64,000 bases of DNA from Mycothermus thermophilus (GCA_011316235.1 QQBE01000006.1:1344021-1408020); one strand, 5' to 3'. Positions 1 through 11,958 are shown, numbered from the stretch's first letter. Made by a program: numbers and translations. Notes: generated from the letters alone by a model not told the origin.

Positions 1-995
1 GATTGATGGTCGAACACAAGAGTACAAGTACGAAGGCAATGGGAATTTGGAGAAAGGCAGATTAATAAACGGTTCTGGGACTCCAACGACGTCGGTTGTG
101 CTCAGCAGACCTCGGCGACGGGCGGCTGATGCTGAGAGGTCGGCCCCGGTTCGCCCGGCCGAGGCAAATTCCGGGAATGGACTAGCGCAGTCTGGGGTGG
201 ACAGGGGTGTTCCCCTTGTGGGCCGCACTCGTTCACATGCTTTCCAGGTTCGTGGGGTAAGTCCTCTGTTGATTGATGTCTTTTCACGTTCTCGAACAGA
301 CTTCTTTTCTCAAAGATATTCTATAGTCTTGACTGGTTTCTCCTGTGAAATCTTCGTGTTTGTGAGCATGCCATGGAATGCATTTCTGATAGCCAAGCAA
401 AGGCTGGACAGGCTCCTTGGCAGTCAAGGTGTCCATCACATGCCACAATGGACGGTCGTTGATGTCATTGCATCAGAATCCATCTGCCAAGCTGCTGGGT
501 TCACATCACCAAGGCTTTGTTGCCCCAATGCAACAACGCCCAGAAAGCTGGACATGTCCCAAATCTTGATGCTACCTACTTATGATCGCCCTGTTGGAGT
601 TGCTTCATGGACTCGTGAATGAGAAGGGTTTAACTGTACGGAGGTATCATTGTTACATTGTTGATGTAGAAAGACAGACAGATTGAAAGAAGAGAAGAGA
701 AAGAAGGAAAGAAGGAAAGAAGAAAAGAAGGAAAGAAAGAAAGTAAAAAAGAGCAGAGGCAAAAATGAAAAGATCTGGCAGCAACAGCCACTTATAACCC
801 TAACCCTGTCACTGCGCACTTGGCTACCTCACAGCAGGCAGCCAGATGTCAGGATTGACTCATCACAAAACATGATACATCTTGCATTTTCCATCGGATA
901 CACGAACCCTCTAAAATCAATGCCCCTCTCAAGACCTCAGAGTATCCATCAACTTAATTCGGCTCCAGGCGCTGGTCGCCCCCGCCGTTGAAGCA
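1..995. other. Left-edge intergenic DNA and promoter of the F-box gene
   Basis: I see no convincing gene here. The longest open frame (47-622, +) has no recognisable domain and a composition typical of chance frames. A purine-rich GA tract (AAAGAAGAGAAG-type) covers about 683-755. A telomere-like 12-mer AACCCTAACCCT lies at 796-807, and a GCN4/CPC1-like TGACTCA site at 856-862, about 140 bp before the F-box start codon. Both motif assignments are by resemblance only. Confidence 0.5.
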
Positions 996-3008
996 ATGAC
1001 TGTTCACCGTTTGGTCGACCTTCCCGACGATATCATCTTCCACATCTTCGCCCATCTCGACACGGCGCGGGACGTCAGATCTTTTGCCCTGAGTTGTCGC
1101 CGGTTCTGCCACTTTGTTGCCAACGATGGCTGGTCAATCTTCGTCCGTCACCGATTTCCCTCGCTGGCGGTGTCTGGCTCAGTCACGCGTGGCGGATGGC
1201 GCGCACTGGCCGAATCACTGACCTGGCAAAGCCGTTGCTGGGACAAGAGAGCATTGCGGTTTCATGCCATCCTTCCTGGCAGAGCTTCCCAGGGTTCCCG
1301 GCTCCCGAGTCATGGAGAAACCATGATGGCTGTCGTGGACGCCCACTATGACCCGGCAACGAAGGAGGAGATTGTGGTTTGGGGACGGGGCACCAATCTC
1401 GTGGGACGGCATCGGAAACGCAGGGGCAAGGGAGTTCCCTCTGCGATATCATGGCACGCGAAGGACGGGGACGAGCTCGGTTTCACAAAGAACGACGGGG
1501 ATCTGGTTTCTGTCAAGGTTGTCGACCTAATTGTCAGGCGTGCCGTGATCTGTGGCAGATTTAATGGTCACCTCAGCGTCCTCTCGGCAGAGCCAGACAC
1601 CTTCGGCGATACCATTGCCACTCTTCGTCCGGCTTCAGCACGGACACCCTCCAGGAGTTCTGCGTTTGCGGGAAATGGTATCATGTCGTTGGATGTCGTT
1701 GAGACAAACAACCAGCGCCTGTTGGCAGCGGCCACCCACACGGAGCTCAACATTTACGATCTGTCCGATGACAGTAACATTTCGTCCACGCCCGTGCTGA
1801 CCTATGATATTGGGGAAGAGCTCAAAGATTCCTTCTCCAAGCGCTCTGGGAAGTTGTGCAACGCACGGTGGGTAGGAGATGGGGAAACCCTGGCTCTGGC
1901 TGTTATCGGGTGCAAGCCGAGCCTTCAATACCTCTCGTCGACGCCTTCGGGATGGACACAACACGCGGCAGCAAAGAATGAACGACTCGTAAGCGAGTTT
2001 GGCATAAACGAAAATGCCTTCATTTCCCCGAGATCTCTGGAGCCTCTCCATCCATTGTCGGGAGCAGGAGGTCATGGCAAGTTGGTGTTGAGTGGCTGGA
2101 GAGATGGGACAATCAGGTAACTAAACGCTCTTCTCTTTTCTCTCCTCTTCTTGTGTTCTCTCTGTTTTCTTTCATGTCCCTAACCCCTTACTTACACAAA
2201 CAGGCTCCAAGACTTGCGTACACCGTCGCCGTTCGATACGGTATACCAGGACAACGTCGACCCAAGATTCACGGCTGAAACCCTCATGGCTTATGGCACA
2301 GAGCGCTTCGTGGCAGGCGCGGACGACTCTCTCATGATCCAAGTATTTGATCTCAGATGGAGCAAGAAGTCGTACAGCTACTCTGCGGCATTGCCTTGCT
2401 TAGACAGAGCGCCCTTCCCCAAGCCCTATCAGCCCTTTATGGAACCGCCAACCCCAGCCCAGCGTCGCGGGCAATGCGATCATGTTCACGGCCTGCCGTG
2501 CACTTTCCATGGGCTGAGCCGAACCCTCTATTGTCGGCCCAACGCCAAGTTCTTCTTTGCTGGAAGCCTCCGCGCTGTCCGCAACCTTGGCGTGTGGTCG
2601 CTAGCTCGGGGTAGCACTCTTTCACCAAATTTCTATGTCGGCACGATAAACGCCGTCATAGAGGTCACATTGGAGGAGACGCCGCTGTCATGGCCTGGAA
2701 CAGGTACAGTCGCCGACACCACATTCACGACGGTAGATCCCAACTTTGGATTCGATGATTGGAGGGCAATGGCGCCAGTGGGGTGTGGCTATCGCACGCG
2801 GCAGCTCGGACACTCTATGATGGAAACGGGGGATGGGTACATGTTCAAGGGCAACGAGCAGGCCATCCGCTTGCCACCGCTCATCTATTACGAAGGCGCT
2901 CGCGAGTTGGAGGTGTCTGAGCAAATGGAGCGGCTACGGAAATATCACCGACTGGACTTCGGGTATCAGCAGGTTGGGGATTTTTCTGCCCCTGATTGGC
3001 TTTCCTGA
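996..3008 (+). CDS. F-box protein with WD/beta-propeller-like C-terminal half
   Basis: Two exons, 996-2116 and 2204-3008, give 641 residues. The 87-bp intron has a GTAACT donor, a CTAAC branch-like site and an ACAG acceptor, and the splice restores GWRDGTIRLQDLR, a typical end of a WD-like blade. Residues 4-45 (HRLVDLPDDIIFHIFAHLD then FALSCRRFCHFV) are a clear F-box, the segment that binds Skp1 in SCF ubiquitin ligases. The rest likely forms a substrate-binding propeller, although repeats are weak by eye. The first ATG after a stop in frame was taken as start, since the F-box follows at once. Inferred role: substrate receptor of an SCF E3 complex; the target is unknown. The gene converges on FBP1, with about 310 bp between the two stop codons. 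Confidence 0.85.
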
Positions 3009-3321
3009 TCCTCATCGCGGCCATCAACGGAGACGTAACGGATTATACTTTCGTGGTGTTTGCGAGGGAGCCTGGCCTCCCGCCTTTCCGCGTCGTCGAC
3101 CTTGAGAATTGTACTAGCCCTGTCGAAAGTCAATGATAGAGGAACATGGCAAAGAAAAATAGAAAGCGGTCAAGTATTCTTTTGCAGACAGCATCATGGC
3201 TTCAACGGATTAATTACATTCATTCATGCCTTTCATTTGTGCAAACCCATATGTGTCCGATACCCAACTTTCCATCCTCCCGCATCCATATCCAAGCCAA
3301 CCCTTGTCCATTGACCCCCCT

Positions 3322-4510
3322 TTACGCCGCCAGGAACTTCTTGACCTTTTCCACTTCGTCGTAGCTGCCCATGAAAATGCCCGCCTTGTCGTGGATATGC
3401 TCCGGCACCACATCCAACATCCGCCGCAACTTGTTGTCAATAGCTTGGCCACCAGCTAAATCAGGATGTTAGCAATGTGACTAACGAAAATACGAAGGGA
3501 AAATAAAAAGAAAAACGAAGAAAGACATACCATTCTCAAACACCATGGCCATCGGCGCGCACTCGTACAGGATCCGCAGTTTGCCCTTGGGACTCTTCTT
3601 ATCCGCCGGATACGCAAAGATGCCACCGTACAGCAACGTGCGATACGCGTCTGCCACCATGCTGCCGATGTACCTTGCGCTGTATGGCTTGCCGTTCTCC
3701 TGCGGCTGCTTGAGCGACTCAAAATAGTTCTTGACGCGGTCGTCCCAGTACAGGCTGTTTCCCTCGTTGACGGAGTAGATGGCCCTCGTGCGAGGGATGC
3801 GCATGTTGGGGTGCGTCAGGATGAACTCGCCGATGCCGTTGTCGAGGGTGAAGCCATTAACGCTGCCGCCTTTCATGGTGATGACGAGCTGCGCCGAGGC
3901 GCCGTACATGGTGAAGCCGGCCGCGATCAGCTCGCTGCCCGGCTTGAGGATGTCCTCCTGCCTGCCCGTCGAGCCGTCGGCGAGTTTGTGGATGCCGAAG
4001 ATGGTGCCGACCGAGACGCCGGCGTCCAGGTTCGAGCTGCCGTCGATCGGGTCGCAAGCCACGGCATAGCGGGCATGCGCGTTCTCCTTGAAGAAGATGA
4101 TGTTCTCCTCCTCTTCTGAGACCAAGAGAGCGCACTTGCCGCTTGAGCGCATCGCCGCAATGAAGAGATCGTTGCTGATGACATCGAGCTTCTTTTGCTC
4201 GTCACCAGTCGAGTTGGATGAGCCAGCAAGTCCGCTCAAATGTACGAGACTAGCTCTGCGGATGTAGTAGGCAATGGACTTGAAGGAGAACTGGAGAGCA
4301 TGGCAAAGGAGCCTGTTGGAAGGTGGAGGAGTTTGTTAGGCCCAGCACTTTGACATCAAAACATGGTGAGATGGGAAGGCTTAGAACTCACGTAAAGTCA
4401 CCGGTGGCCTCCTTGTGTTTTGTTTGCTCCTCAGTAAGGAACCGAGTGAGAGTGACGATGTTGGTGTTGACCTTCTCGCCAACGTGGTCGTTGTCTGCGG
4501 GTGCGATCAT
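3322..4510 (-). CDS. FBP1: Fructose-1,6-bisphosphatase
   Basis: Three exons on the minus strand (4510-4392, 4312-3531, 3455-3322) encode 344 residues, normal for the family. The enzyme hydrolyses fructose 1,6-bisphosphate to fructose 6-phosphate, the committed step of gluconeogenesis, in the cytosol. Visible hallmarks are FKSIAYYIRRASL, the nucleotide/substrate loop GLAGSSNSTGDEQKKLDV, the metal-binding DPIDGSSNLD, and the active-site segment GKLRILYECAPMA. Introns of 79 bp (GTGAGT donor) and 75 bp (GTATGT donor) join ATGDFT to LLCHALQF and VFEN to AGGQA exactly as in homologues. The start ATG at 4510 gives MIAPADNDHVGEK, a plausible short N-terminus. Expression is usually glucose-repressed in fungi; nothing in the sequence read here proves that. 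Confidence 0.97.
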
Positions 4511-6269
4511 TGTAGCGGTTGTTTCAGTTGAACGACAGGAGCTCTCTTAAACAGCAACTGGAGATAAGATAACAAGCTAGCAGGCGTAACAGATGAGATG
4601 GATGTATGGATGTGGGAATTCGCAAAGTTAGGACTGAGCTGAAAGGGGGGTGAACCGTTGAGGACGACAATTGACCGGGACTTGGAGCTAGAGATGTAGG
4701 TCAGGAGGATGGAGCAGGCAAGTCAGGTACTTAAAGGGGACGAGAGCTCTTTTAAAGAAAGCAACAAGGGCGAGATCATCGAGGAGAGGCGCGTGCTCAA
4801 CACCAGGGTAGGCCAGACCAGGCCAGGTTGATATCGTCCCGTCGTTGTCCAAGGTGCCACGCCCGTTCCAGATCCACCCGAAACTGCCTATCATGCATTT
4901 CGCATCTGAGGCATTCTATGAAGAGACCCATCTTTGGAAATCGAGAACCCGTTTATCCCCGTCTTGCGTAGAATGTTCCGCCTGCGCGCGGTTGTCCAAC
5001 GTTGTCAGATAGGTACTTGAGTGGTTGTGCCGCTCCAGATTTCGGCAATGTGCGGCTATACCGGCGGGGCCCTCTGACATCACCAGGCTACCCAGAGCCA
5101 ATTGCGGGGCCCCGGGGAGCCGGGGAACGGGCGCTCAAAGAAGCCGCCGGAGGAGTGTCAGTGGCAATGCAAGCTGAGTGAGCACCCGGAAGTGCACACT
5201 TCAGGGGCATGTTTAGGTAATTGAAGGACCCGGATTACCTTATCACTGCTGATGCACATTGAGGATGATCGAAAATCTCTCTTGTTTTCTTCCGGGCGAG
5301 AGGAACGAGACCCTTCTTCGTGTTGTTGGCCGGAAAGGCAGAGCAACATGTGCCATCCAAGTTCCGATCATGCCCGGTCCGTTCCGGTTCCAGAACACAA
5401 CGCCAGTCTTGGCAGGAGATGACAAGGGTCTGAGTCCTAGCGAATCACGTGCCCGTCTTGTCCCGACCGCCCTGGCGTGTAAGCCGGCTGACATGATCAC
5501 CTGCGACTCGACAGAGACTTTGTTTGTCACTGTTTTACCTCTCTGAGAAACCGTCTGTCGCGTGACTTGAAGTGATTTTGTACATGCCGGTCGCTCTCTC
5601 AGGGATTCAGGGGGCTCATGTTAGATTGTTGTAGCCAACCTTGTCTTCAATATTTAGACGAAAAGGAAAAAAGAGAAAAAGGAAAAAAGAGAAATAGGAA
5701 AAGGAGAACAGTTTTTTCCTTCCTTTCTTTCTTTCCTTCTTTTTTTAAACAAAAAAAAAAAAAAAAGAAAAAAAAGTGTTGATTATTGTCTTGTTGTTGG
5801 GGTAATGGTCAGGGTATGTAATAGCAGCCGTTAGGGCCTGTGGTCTATGTGGTTAGGTTGATGTTTCCAGTGTCCGACAATATATTTTGAGACGGATGAA
5901 TAAGGGAAACTTCCACGTTTGCAAACATAAGCTGTTGTCCTCGACACTGTCGTTGCGTGTGGACTTGCTTCTAGCCTCAACTGTGTGCCACGGCATTTGG
6001 ATGAGTCAGGTGTGCGCGGAGGATCGTCATGACGCCTTCCAACGGACGAATGCTCTTGTTCCAAACCATCCCGCAGCCAGGAGCGACCTGAAGAGCTTCA
6101 AGCAGGAGCCCGCTTCCCTTTTAGCACCTCCCTTCTCCTGGGACTATTGGACTCTTCTCGTCCTGATGTCAGTTCTCGACCGCTACTTGTTTACATTGCA
6201 TGCTGTTTGAACCGCCGGTCATCATTTAGCTCACTTGATCCCACATGATATCGCATCAGATAATGCGAT
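4511..6269. other. Intergenic DNA with low-complexity tract
   Basis: This 1.8-kb stretch holds the FBP1 promoter on its left side. No frame in it resembles a protein. Positions about 5659-5777 form a low-complexity block: a purine-rich AAAAAGG/AGAG part, then a pyrimidine CTTTCTTTCTTTCC part, then a long A run. It could fold on itself (T-rich against A-rich) but shows no gene-like structure. Confidence 0.5.
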
Positions 6270-8193
6270 ATGGATATACTTCGCAGAGCCAAACTTGTCC
6301 CAAAAGTGAGAGATGAGCCAGCGGGACAGCAACAGGAAGAACACCGCAAAATGCCGTGGACCTCGCCACTCCCGGCCATGGCGTGCGGCGCGGGCCTGTT
6401 TTCAGATGGCTATATCAACAACGCACGTCCCAATTCACCCCCAATATCTCCCTGCATGTCCAAGCCGGGTCACTGACAATGCCCGGAACCCAGGTCATCG
6501 GCTCCGTTGTCACGATCCTCACCCTTCTGTACGGCGACGTTTAGACATCGTCCACCGCCAAACACAGCTTGGGCAGTATTGCCTTTGCCGGTACAGTTAT
6601 TGGCCAGTTGTTATTCGGATACTTGTCAGTGATGATTTTCTGGGGACTTGGAAGTTTGGGCTTGTGGTCGAAATGTACCGTAGAAAGCTGACAGCGGCAG
6701 CAGATCGGACAAGTGGTCGCGCATGAACTCGCTCCTGGCATCCACGGCAATCCTGGTCATCTTCACAATCCTTTCAGCTGGCTCCTACTACCCCGGAAAT
6801 GTCTTCATCATGTTTAATATGCTAACTGCCTGGCGTTTCTTTGTACAGTTACCCCTGGCCCCCCCTCTCTTGGACTTCTGTTGGTGTTGGCCTGTCCAGA
6901 AACTGACGCACTATGATATGCTACAGGTGGGCATCGGAATTGGTGGTGAATACCCAGCGGGAAGTGTTGGATGCGCTGAATCTACCGGAAACCTCAAGTC
7001 CGGAACTCGGAATACTTGGTTTATCCTCTTCACCAACACCATGATCAACTAGGTCTGTATAACGCGTTGGCCCGCGGGTTCCTAGCTCACGATACCCCCT
7101 TGATGTAGGGTTTCGTCTTCGGTGCATTTGTCCCTTACGTTGTCTCAGCGGCCTGTCACAACCAACATCTGAGTACCATCTGGCGCACTAGCCTCGGAAT
7201 CGGGGCCATATTTCCGGCTGTGCTGTTGGTGTTGCGCATCTTCGTTCAAGAACCGGAACCGTTTCAGAAACACTCGATGAAGCATACGAAAACGCCGTAC
7301 CGGCTTGTTCTTCGGTTCTACGGACTCAGGGTACTGGTTGTGAGCCTCATTTGGTTCATATACGATGTGAGCCATCATCTCCTCAACGGACATCATGCTC
7401 GTTTCACGCCGTTGTGCTGACCACATTTCACCTTCAGTTCTCGGCATATTCCTTCAGCATCTACTCCTCCTCCATCCTCGCCAACCTCTTGCGTACCTCC
7501 GACTCTTCCCCGTCCCCTCCCCTCACCACGATCTTCGGATGGAACACGGTCCTCAACCTCTTTTACATCCCCGGCTCGCTCCTCGGCGCGCCACTCTCTG
7601 ACCTCCTGGGTCCTCGCATCGCCCTCGCCGGCGGGGCTCTGCTCCAAGCTGCCACCGGCTTTGCCATCTCAGCACGGTATGCCGATCTCGCTGCCCCAGG
7701 GCGAATTGCTGTCTTTGCCATTGCTTACGGCATTTTCCTTTCCCTGGGGGAGCTCGGTCCTGGGAACAACATTGGCCTGGTCGCCTCCATGAGCTTCGCA
7801 ACAGGAGTACGAGGGCAGTGCTACGGCGTGGCTTCTGCCATGGGCAAGGTAGGCGCGTTTGTCGGGACATTGGTGTTTCCGTACATCGCGGCAGCGGGGA
7901 AGAGAAATGGGAACTCGGTCGGGGCGGCGCAGTACCCATTCTGGGTGGCCAGCGGCATGTGCGTGCTGGCGGCGGGCTTTGTGCTGGTAGGGTTGCCGGC
8001 GAGGATTGGAAAGGACACGGTGGAGATGGAGGATGAGAGGTTCAGGGCGTTTTTGGAAGAGAATGGGTTTGATACGCGGAAGATGGGGTCGAGGAAAGGC
8101 AGAAAGGAGAGGTTTCGCCAGGGAATTGAGATCTGGCTTGAGAGTCTTCCAAGGAATAGGACTGAAGGTGGCAGTACAGCAAAGGAAGAGTGA
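6270..8193 (+). pseudogene. Broken MFS transporter, GIT1/PHO84-like (phosphate or glycerophosphodiester permease family)
   Basis: Fragments in order match one major facilitator: ACGAGLFSDGYINN, VIGSVVTILTLLYGD, IAFAGTVIGQLLFGY, DKWSRMNSLLAST, VGIGIGGEYPAGSVGCAEST, GFVFGAFVPYVV, the TM7-region IWFIYD joined to FSAYSFSIYSS, and GIFLSLGELGPGNN. Probable exons: 6270-6422, 6494 to about 6625, about 6700-6842, 6927-7052, 7109-7366 and 7438-8193. Two in-frame TAG codons interrupt it (6542-6544 and 7050-7052). The step from GYLS to DKWSR (about 6626-6700) could not be joined in frame with a GT-AG intron by eye. The first intron would need a GC donor (GCACGT at 6423). The last 250 codons are intact and well conserved, so the loss is probably recent. 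Sequencing error or stop readthrough is less likely but possible. Confidence 0.8.
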
Positions 8194-9342
8194 ACAAAGG
8201 GAGCCGAGGAAGAAGATAAAGGAAGTTTGAATGGGGGAAGTTGAAAGTTATGCATCCTGTACACCGACTTCACGAAATAAGCGTGAAATTAGGTGTCAAT
8301 TGGTTACCTACTTATCCGAGATGTATATGTAGGGTCCCATCCCTTTCTTAGCACGAAGTACCAAGCGAAAGTTACGTCAAGATGGATGTTACAAGTAGTG
8401 CCCTGCTGATGAACCAGACGAGTAGAGGGTTTCGTCGATGGTTCCGGCTTTTGGCTTATTCTGAAGATCCTCGACTCTGCTGCCCAGAATTGAGAAGTCC
8501 AGGTGATAAAGAAGGAAAAGAGAAGAAAGGAAAGAAGAAAGGAAAGAAAAAAAGAAGAAAGGAAAGAAAAAAAGAAGAAAGGAAAGAAAAAAAGAAGAAA
8601 GGAAAGAAAAAAAGAAGAAAGGAAAGAAAAAAAAGAAAAGAAAAGGAAAGAAACGTAAATTATTCGGCTTGGAGCCTAGCAACAAGACAATCCCGGCGTT
8701 TCTACATAGTGTTATTATGGTCTCAGCCTTCCTACACCCCAGGCGGCAGAAAGCGGGTGTTGCCTGGCAAGTCACTCGTTAATACTCTGAATCGATATCT
8801 GGGGCGGTTGTGATGTACCCCCGAGTTCCGAGAGGGCGCAGTCGGCTCCGGGGTTGATGGCCAGAGAACTGGTACCGAGAGAAGTGGATCCTCCCGCGGC
8901 CGAGGTCCCGTCCCGTTCCGTCGGCTCCGGGTACACCGGTGGAGACGCCGGGATGTTGATGAGCCGGAAGCGCGGGATTAGGTATCCGGACTCGACGTGG
9001 GAAATGAGCCGAATCCCGGATGAAAGACCGATCGACGGACACTTCACCATCGAGGAGTTAACGCTAGAAACCCGTGTTGCAACTAAAACATGTACACTGA
9101 ACCAAAAGGCAAACAAGAAAAGGATACTAAGGAATACAAAAGGTATCAAATGTCGGCAGTCCAAAAAAGAGCCCATACTCGCTTCTGGCTTCCCCGTCAT
9201 TCATTGCCCATAACCAAACCAAGCCCCGTGCCAACACCACCCTGTCATCCCATCCCCGTCCCCTTATCCCGCCATTACATCACCTTCTTTCCCTTCTCCT
9301 CTTCATACTGCTCTTCCTCTTTCTCTTTATCCCCGCATCTCT
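8194..9342. other. Intergenic DNA between MFS pseudogene and PEX11
   Basis: No gene is supported. Apart from the A/G tandem repeat at 8541-8640 (separate entry), a frame at 8772-9200 (-) contains one hydrophobic stretch but no homology I recognise and no fungal-type gene context. Confidence 0.45.
8541..8640. repeat. 20-bp A/G-rich tandem repeat
   Basis: The unit GGAAAGAAAAAAAGAAGAAA occurs in four perfect head-to-tail copies at 8541, 8561, 8581 and 8601. A fifth copy starting at 8621 has one extra A and then degenerates. Similar purine-only sequence flanks it from about 8512 to 8655. It is intergenic, about 350 bp past the MFS pseudogene stop. The Lys/Arg-rich frame across it is a composition artefact. 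Confidence 0.95.
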
Positions 9343-10118
9343 CTAAGCCGTCTTCTTCCACTGCAGGTAAACACCAATCAGCGAGCTGACGGTACCCGCG
9401 AGACCAACGAAGCCATCATCAAAGTTGACCCACTTGAGGGCCGACAGAGGGACAGTCAAGTCGCAGAGATCGGAGGTAAGCTGCAAGTTGCTGGCGATCC
9501 TCTCGCTAAGAACACATGTCAGTAAACAGCCAACAGACAATGTTAGCACAAAATAAGCGGGGAAACTCACGTAGCAATCCTCTTGCTCTCCAACGCGCCC
9601 TCACCCTCCTTCTTATCCACCTTAGCCTCCCTCTGCTTCAACGTCCACAGCGTGTACAGCTGCGCGATCACGCTGCACGCCAACCCCGCCGCCCAGAAGC
9701 GGTACGCTTCCTGCTGGAACTTCTTGGCGCGCTTGGACTTGTGCACGCCCAGCGCATCCAGCAGGGTGAGCATATCCATCGTCAGGTAGCCCGCGTAGCC
9801 GAGCTGCCTGCCGACCGTCGCGTACTGCAGCACCGGGTCGTTGGCGAGCTTGGCGTCGACCGTGGCCGAGGCCGCAGCGCGCAGGTGTTCGACGTTCTTG
9901 CCCGCGCGGAGGACCTTGCGCACGAGGCCGAACTGCTTCTTGATGGTCTCCCACGGGGCGATGGCCGTCTGCGGGCGGTTGGTGCGCAGGAGGTACCAGG
10001 CAAAGAAGCGCGCAAAGTACTGGATCGTGCGCAGCAACTTGTCGCGGCCAACGGTGGTCGCGACGAACTTAAGGTAGTGCGACACGGCGGGGTGGTAGAT
10101 GAGCGTGTCGGCGACCAT
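9343..10118 (-). CDS. PEX11: Peroxisomal membrane protein PEX11
   Basis: Two exons (10118-9571 and 9505-9343) give 236 residues, the usual PEX11 length. The N-terminus VADTLIYHPAVSHYLKFVATTVGRDKLLRTIQYFARF is the diagnostic amphipathic region that drives membrane curvature. A hydrophobic stretch near FWAAGLACSVIAQLYTLW and a C-terminal GFVGLAGTVSSLIGVYLQW anchor the protein in the peroxisomal membrane. The 65-bp intron (GTGAGT donor) joins ESKRIAT to ERIASNL. PEX11 promotes peroxisome elongation and division. The ATG at 10118 is the only one that keeps the conserved N-terminus. The 3' neighbour on the left is intergenic; upstream lies the 3' end of the nitronate monooxygenase gene, 725 bp away, in the same direction. 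Confidence 0.95.
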
Positions 10119-10843
10119 CTTGGGAGATTTAGGTTCTTTGGGCGGGTGTGGTTTGCGTGGTGTGTCGATGGACTTCGGGGTTTGGGGGGATGTCTTTTAT
10201 GTGTCGTCGGCACCCTCGGCTGAGTCGCGGGAACGGGCGGGCAATACGAACGCTTTTCGAGGTTTCGGATGCGGTCCGGTACGTACGATGTGTCGCGTTT
10301 GTTTAATTAAGTACAACAACAGAGAGGTTCGACGGTCGGACTGCTGGCGGCGTTAGAACGACAAAGGATTTGAAGCGAAAAAGTCCGTCTAGGAAAGGAT
10401 TGGCAGGGATGGGAATAGAAAAGATGGTGGGCGCAAGCGAAGGGAGGGATGAGTGGGCGGGTTGGAGATGGATGAATGGAGACAGAAGCCGGATGCTCGC
10501 TCGCGTGAAGAGCACATGCCGAGGTTGCGCAGACCCATCCGCCGCGCCGTGGGAGCGCCCACGATCATGCCTGGGATTCGTTGTCGCGGCTACTCAGGGG
10601 TGCAGGGTTAGGGTTGTGAGTCCATTTGGAAATCCTGAATCCAACATGCCGAGCACTCTGGAAACATCCACACGGGCACCGATTACATCAAGTCGCAGAT
10701 CCCAATCCCGTATTTTATGTATGTACATTAGGTGCTAAGTTATCCTGTTTCACCTATTTACTGGGATCGTATCCAAGAAAACATGCAACTACTGAGTCAC
10801 CGAATCCAGAACGCCTCAATTCTGCTACATGTCTATGTACTTC
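10119..10843. other. Promoter region of PEX11 and 3' region of the nitronate monooxygenase gene
   Basis: No gene seen. The 12-mer AGGGTTAGGGTT at 10604-10615 is the reverse complement of the telomere-like motif before the F-box gene. Relative to PEX11 it reads AACCCTAACCCT about 490 bp upstream of the start codon. Confidence 0.45.
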
Positions 10844-11958
10844 TCACAACTTAGGTGCGGGCTTGATCATTGCAACCTTGGCTTTCAGCGCCTCCTCTGC
10901 CTCCTTTTCAATCCTCTCCAGCAGTTCCTTGCAAGTAGGAATGTCCTTGATCATACCAATAACCTGACCGGCCGTCCAAACGCCATACTCGGGATCACCG
11001 TTGATAAATACCTCCTTGCCACGCTTCCCGCTCACATAAGGAGCAACCTCGGAGAATTCGCCCGTCTTGCTCTCACGCTCGATCTTGAGCGCCTCCTCGG
11101 TGACCTTGTTGCGGTACAGACGCGTCGTGTTCTTCCAGCGGCGGAGGACCAGAGCCGTGTCCGTCTCCTGTGCCTTGACGATAGTCTCCTTGATGTTGTG
11201 GTGGATGGGAGCCTCGACTGTGCACAGGAACCGCGTGCCCATATTGACACCGCAGGCACCCAGGCAGAGGGCCGCGGCGAGACCGTAGCCGTCGGCGAAA
11301 CCGCCTGACGCGATGAAGGGAACATTGAGCTCCTGCCTCGCGCGGCTCTGCAGGACAAAGTTGGCGATATCGTGCTCGCCGACGTGACTGGGAAGTGTGA
11401 GCGGTTTGCATGCCCCCTCCAAAACGCCGTAAATTATCTCCGACTTACCCGCCGCACTCAAACCCGTCAATACTCAGGAAGTCGGCACCAAGCTTAACAG
11501 CTGCCTGAGCATGGCGAATGGTGGTGCACTTGTGGAGGACGGTAATCCCAGCAGCCTTGAGCTGCTTGATGACGGGGCCCGGCGAGTTGCCGGCCGTCTC
11601 GACAACCTTGATGCCCTCATCAATGACCACCTGGGTGTATGCCGGGTAGTCCGGAGGCACCATAGAGGGAAGGAGTGTGAGGTTGACGCCGAACGGCTTG
11701 TCCGTCAGCTTCCGGCAGCGGCGGATCTCCTGGCGCAGACCCTCTGGCGTCGGGAAGATGAGAGCTGTGATGAGACCCAGGCCGCCGGCGTTGGACACAG
11801 CGCTGGCCAGGTCAGCGGTGCCGACATGCATCATGCCGCCCTGGACCACAGGGACTGGATAGGTGAAATGTCAGTCATTGATTTGTCATCTAGTACATGC
11901 TCAAAGGTGACATACTCCTAATGCCGAGACGGCGAGTGAGCTCGGTGTCGAACGGCAT
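10844..11958 (-). CDS. Nitronate monooxygenase (2-nitropropane dioxygenase family)
   Basis: Three exons (11958-11916, 11854-11449, 11387-10844) with two 61-bp introns encode 330 residues. The enzyme is an FMN-dependent TIM barrel that oxidises alkyl nitronates such as propionate 3-nitronate. Visible features are the opening TRRLGIRIPVVQGGMMHVGT (FMN phosphate end), NAGGLGLITA, GFECGGHVGEHD with the conserved GGH motif at the active site, FIASGGFADGYGLAAAL and GVNMGTRFLCTVEAPIHHN. The short first exon (MPFDTELTRRLGIR) is fixed by exact protein continuity over a GTATGT donor. Length agrees with class I/II fungal enzymes. No targeting signal is apparent; cytosol or peroxisome is possible. Substrate preference cannot be read from sequence. 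Confidence 0.93.

Noticed and set aside
47..622. Possible 191-codon gene at the left edge
   Set aside because: No domain, no splice signals that extend it, and composition like the shadow frames around it.
8382..8813. Lys/Arg-rich 143-codon frame
   Set aside because: It is the translation of the purine tandem repeat, not a gene.
8880..9060. Cloning-vector-like string of restriction sites near 8870-8900
   Set aside because: KpnI-, BamHI- and SacII-like sites occur close together, but the flanks do not resemble any vector I know; GC-rich chance is enough to explain them.
8772..9200. Possible minus-strand 142-codon membrane protein
   Set aside because: One hydrophobic stretch only, no homology recognised, and low-complexity neighbours.
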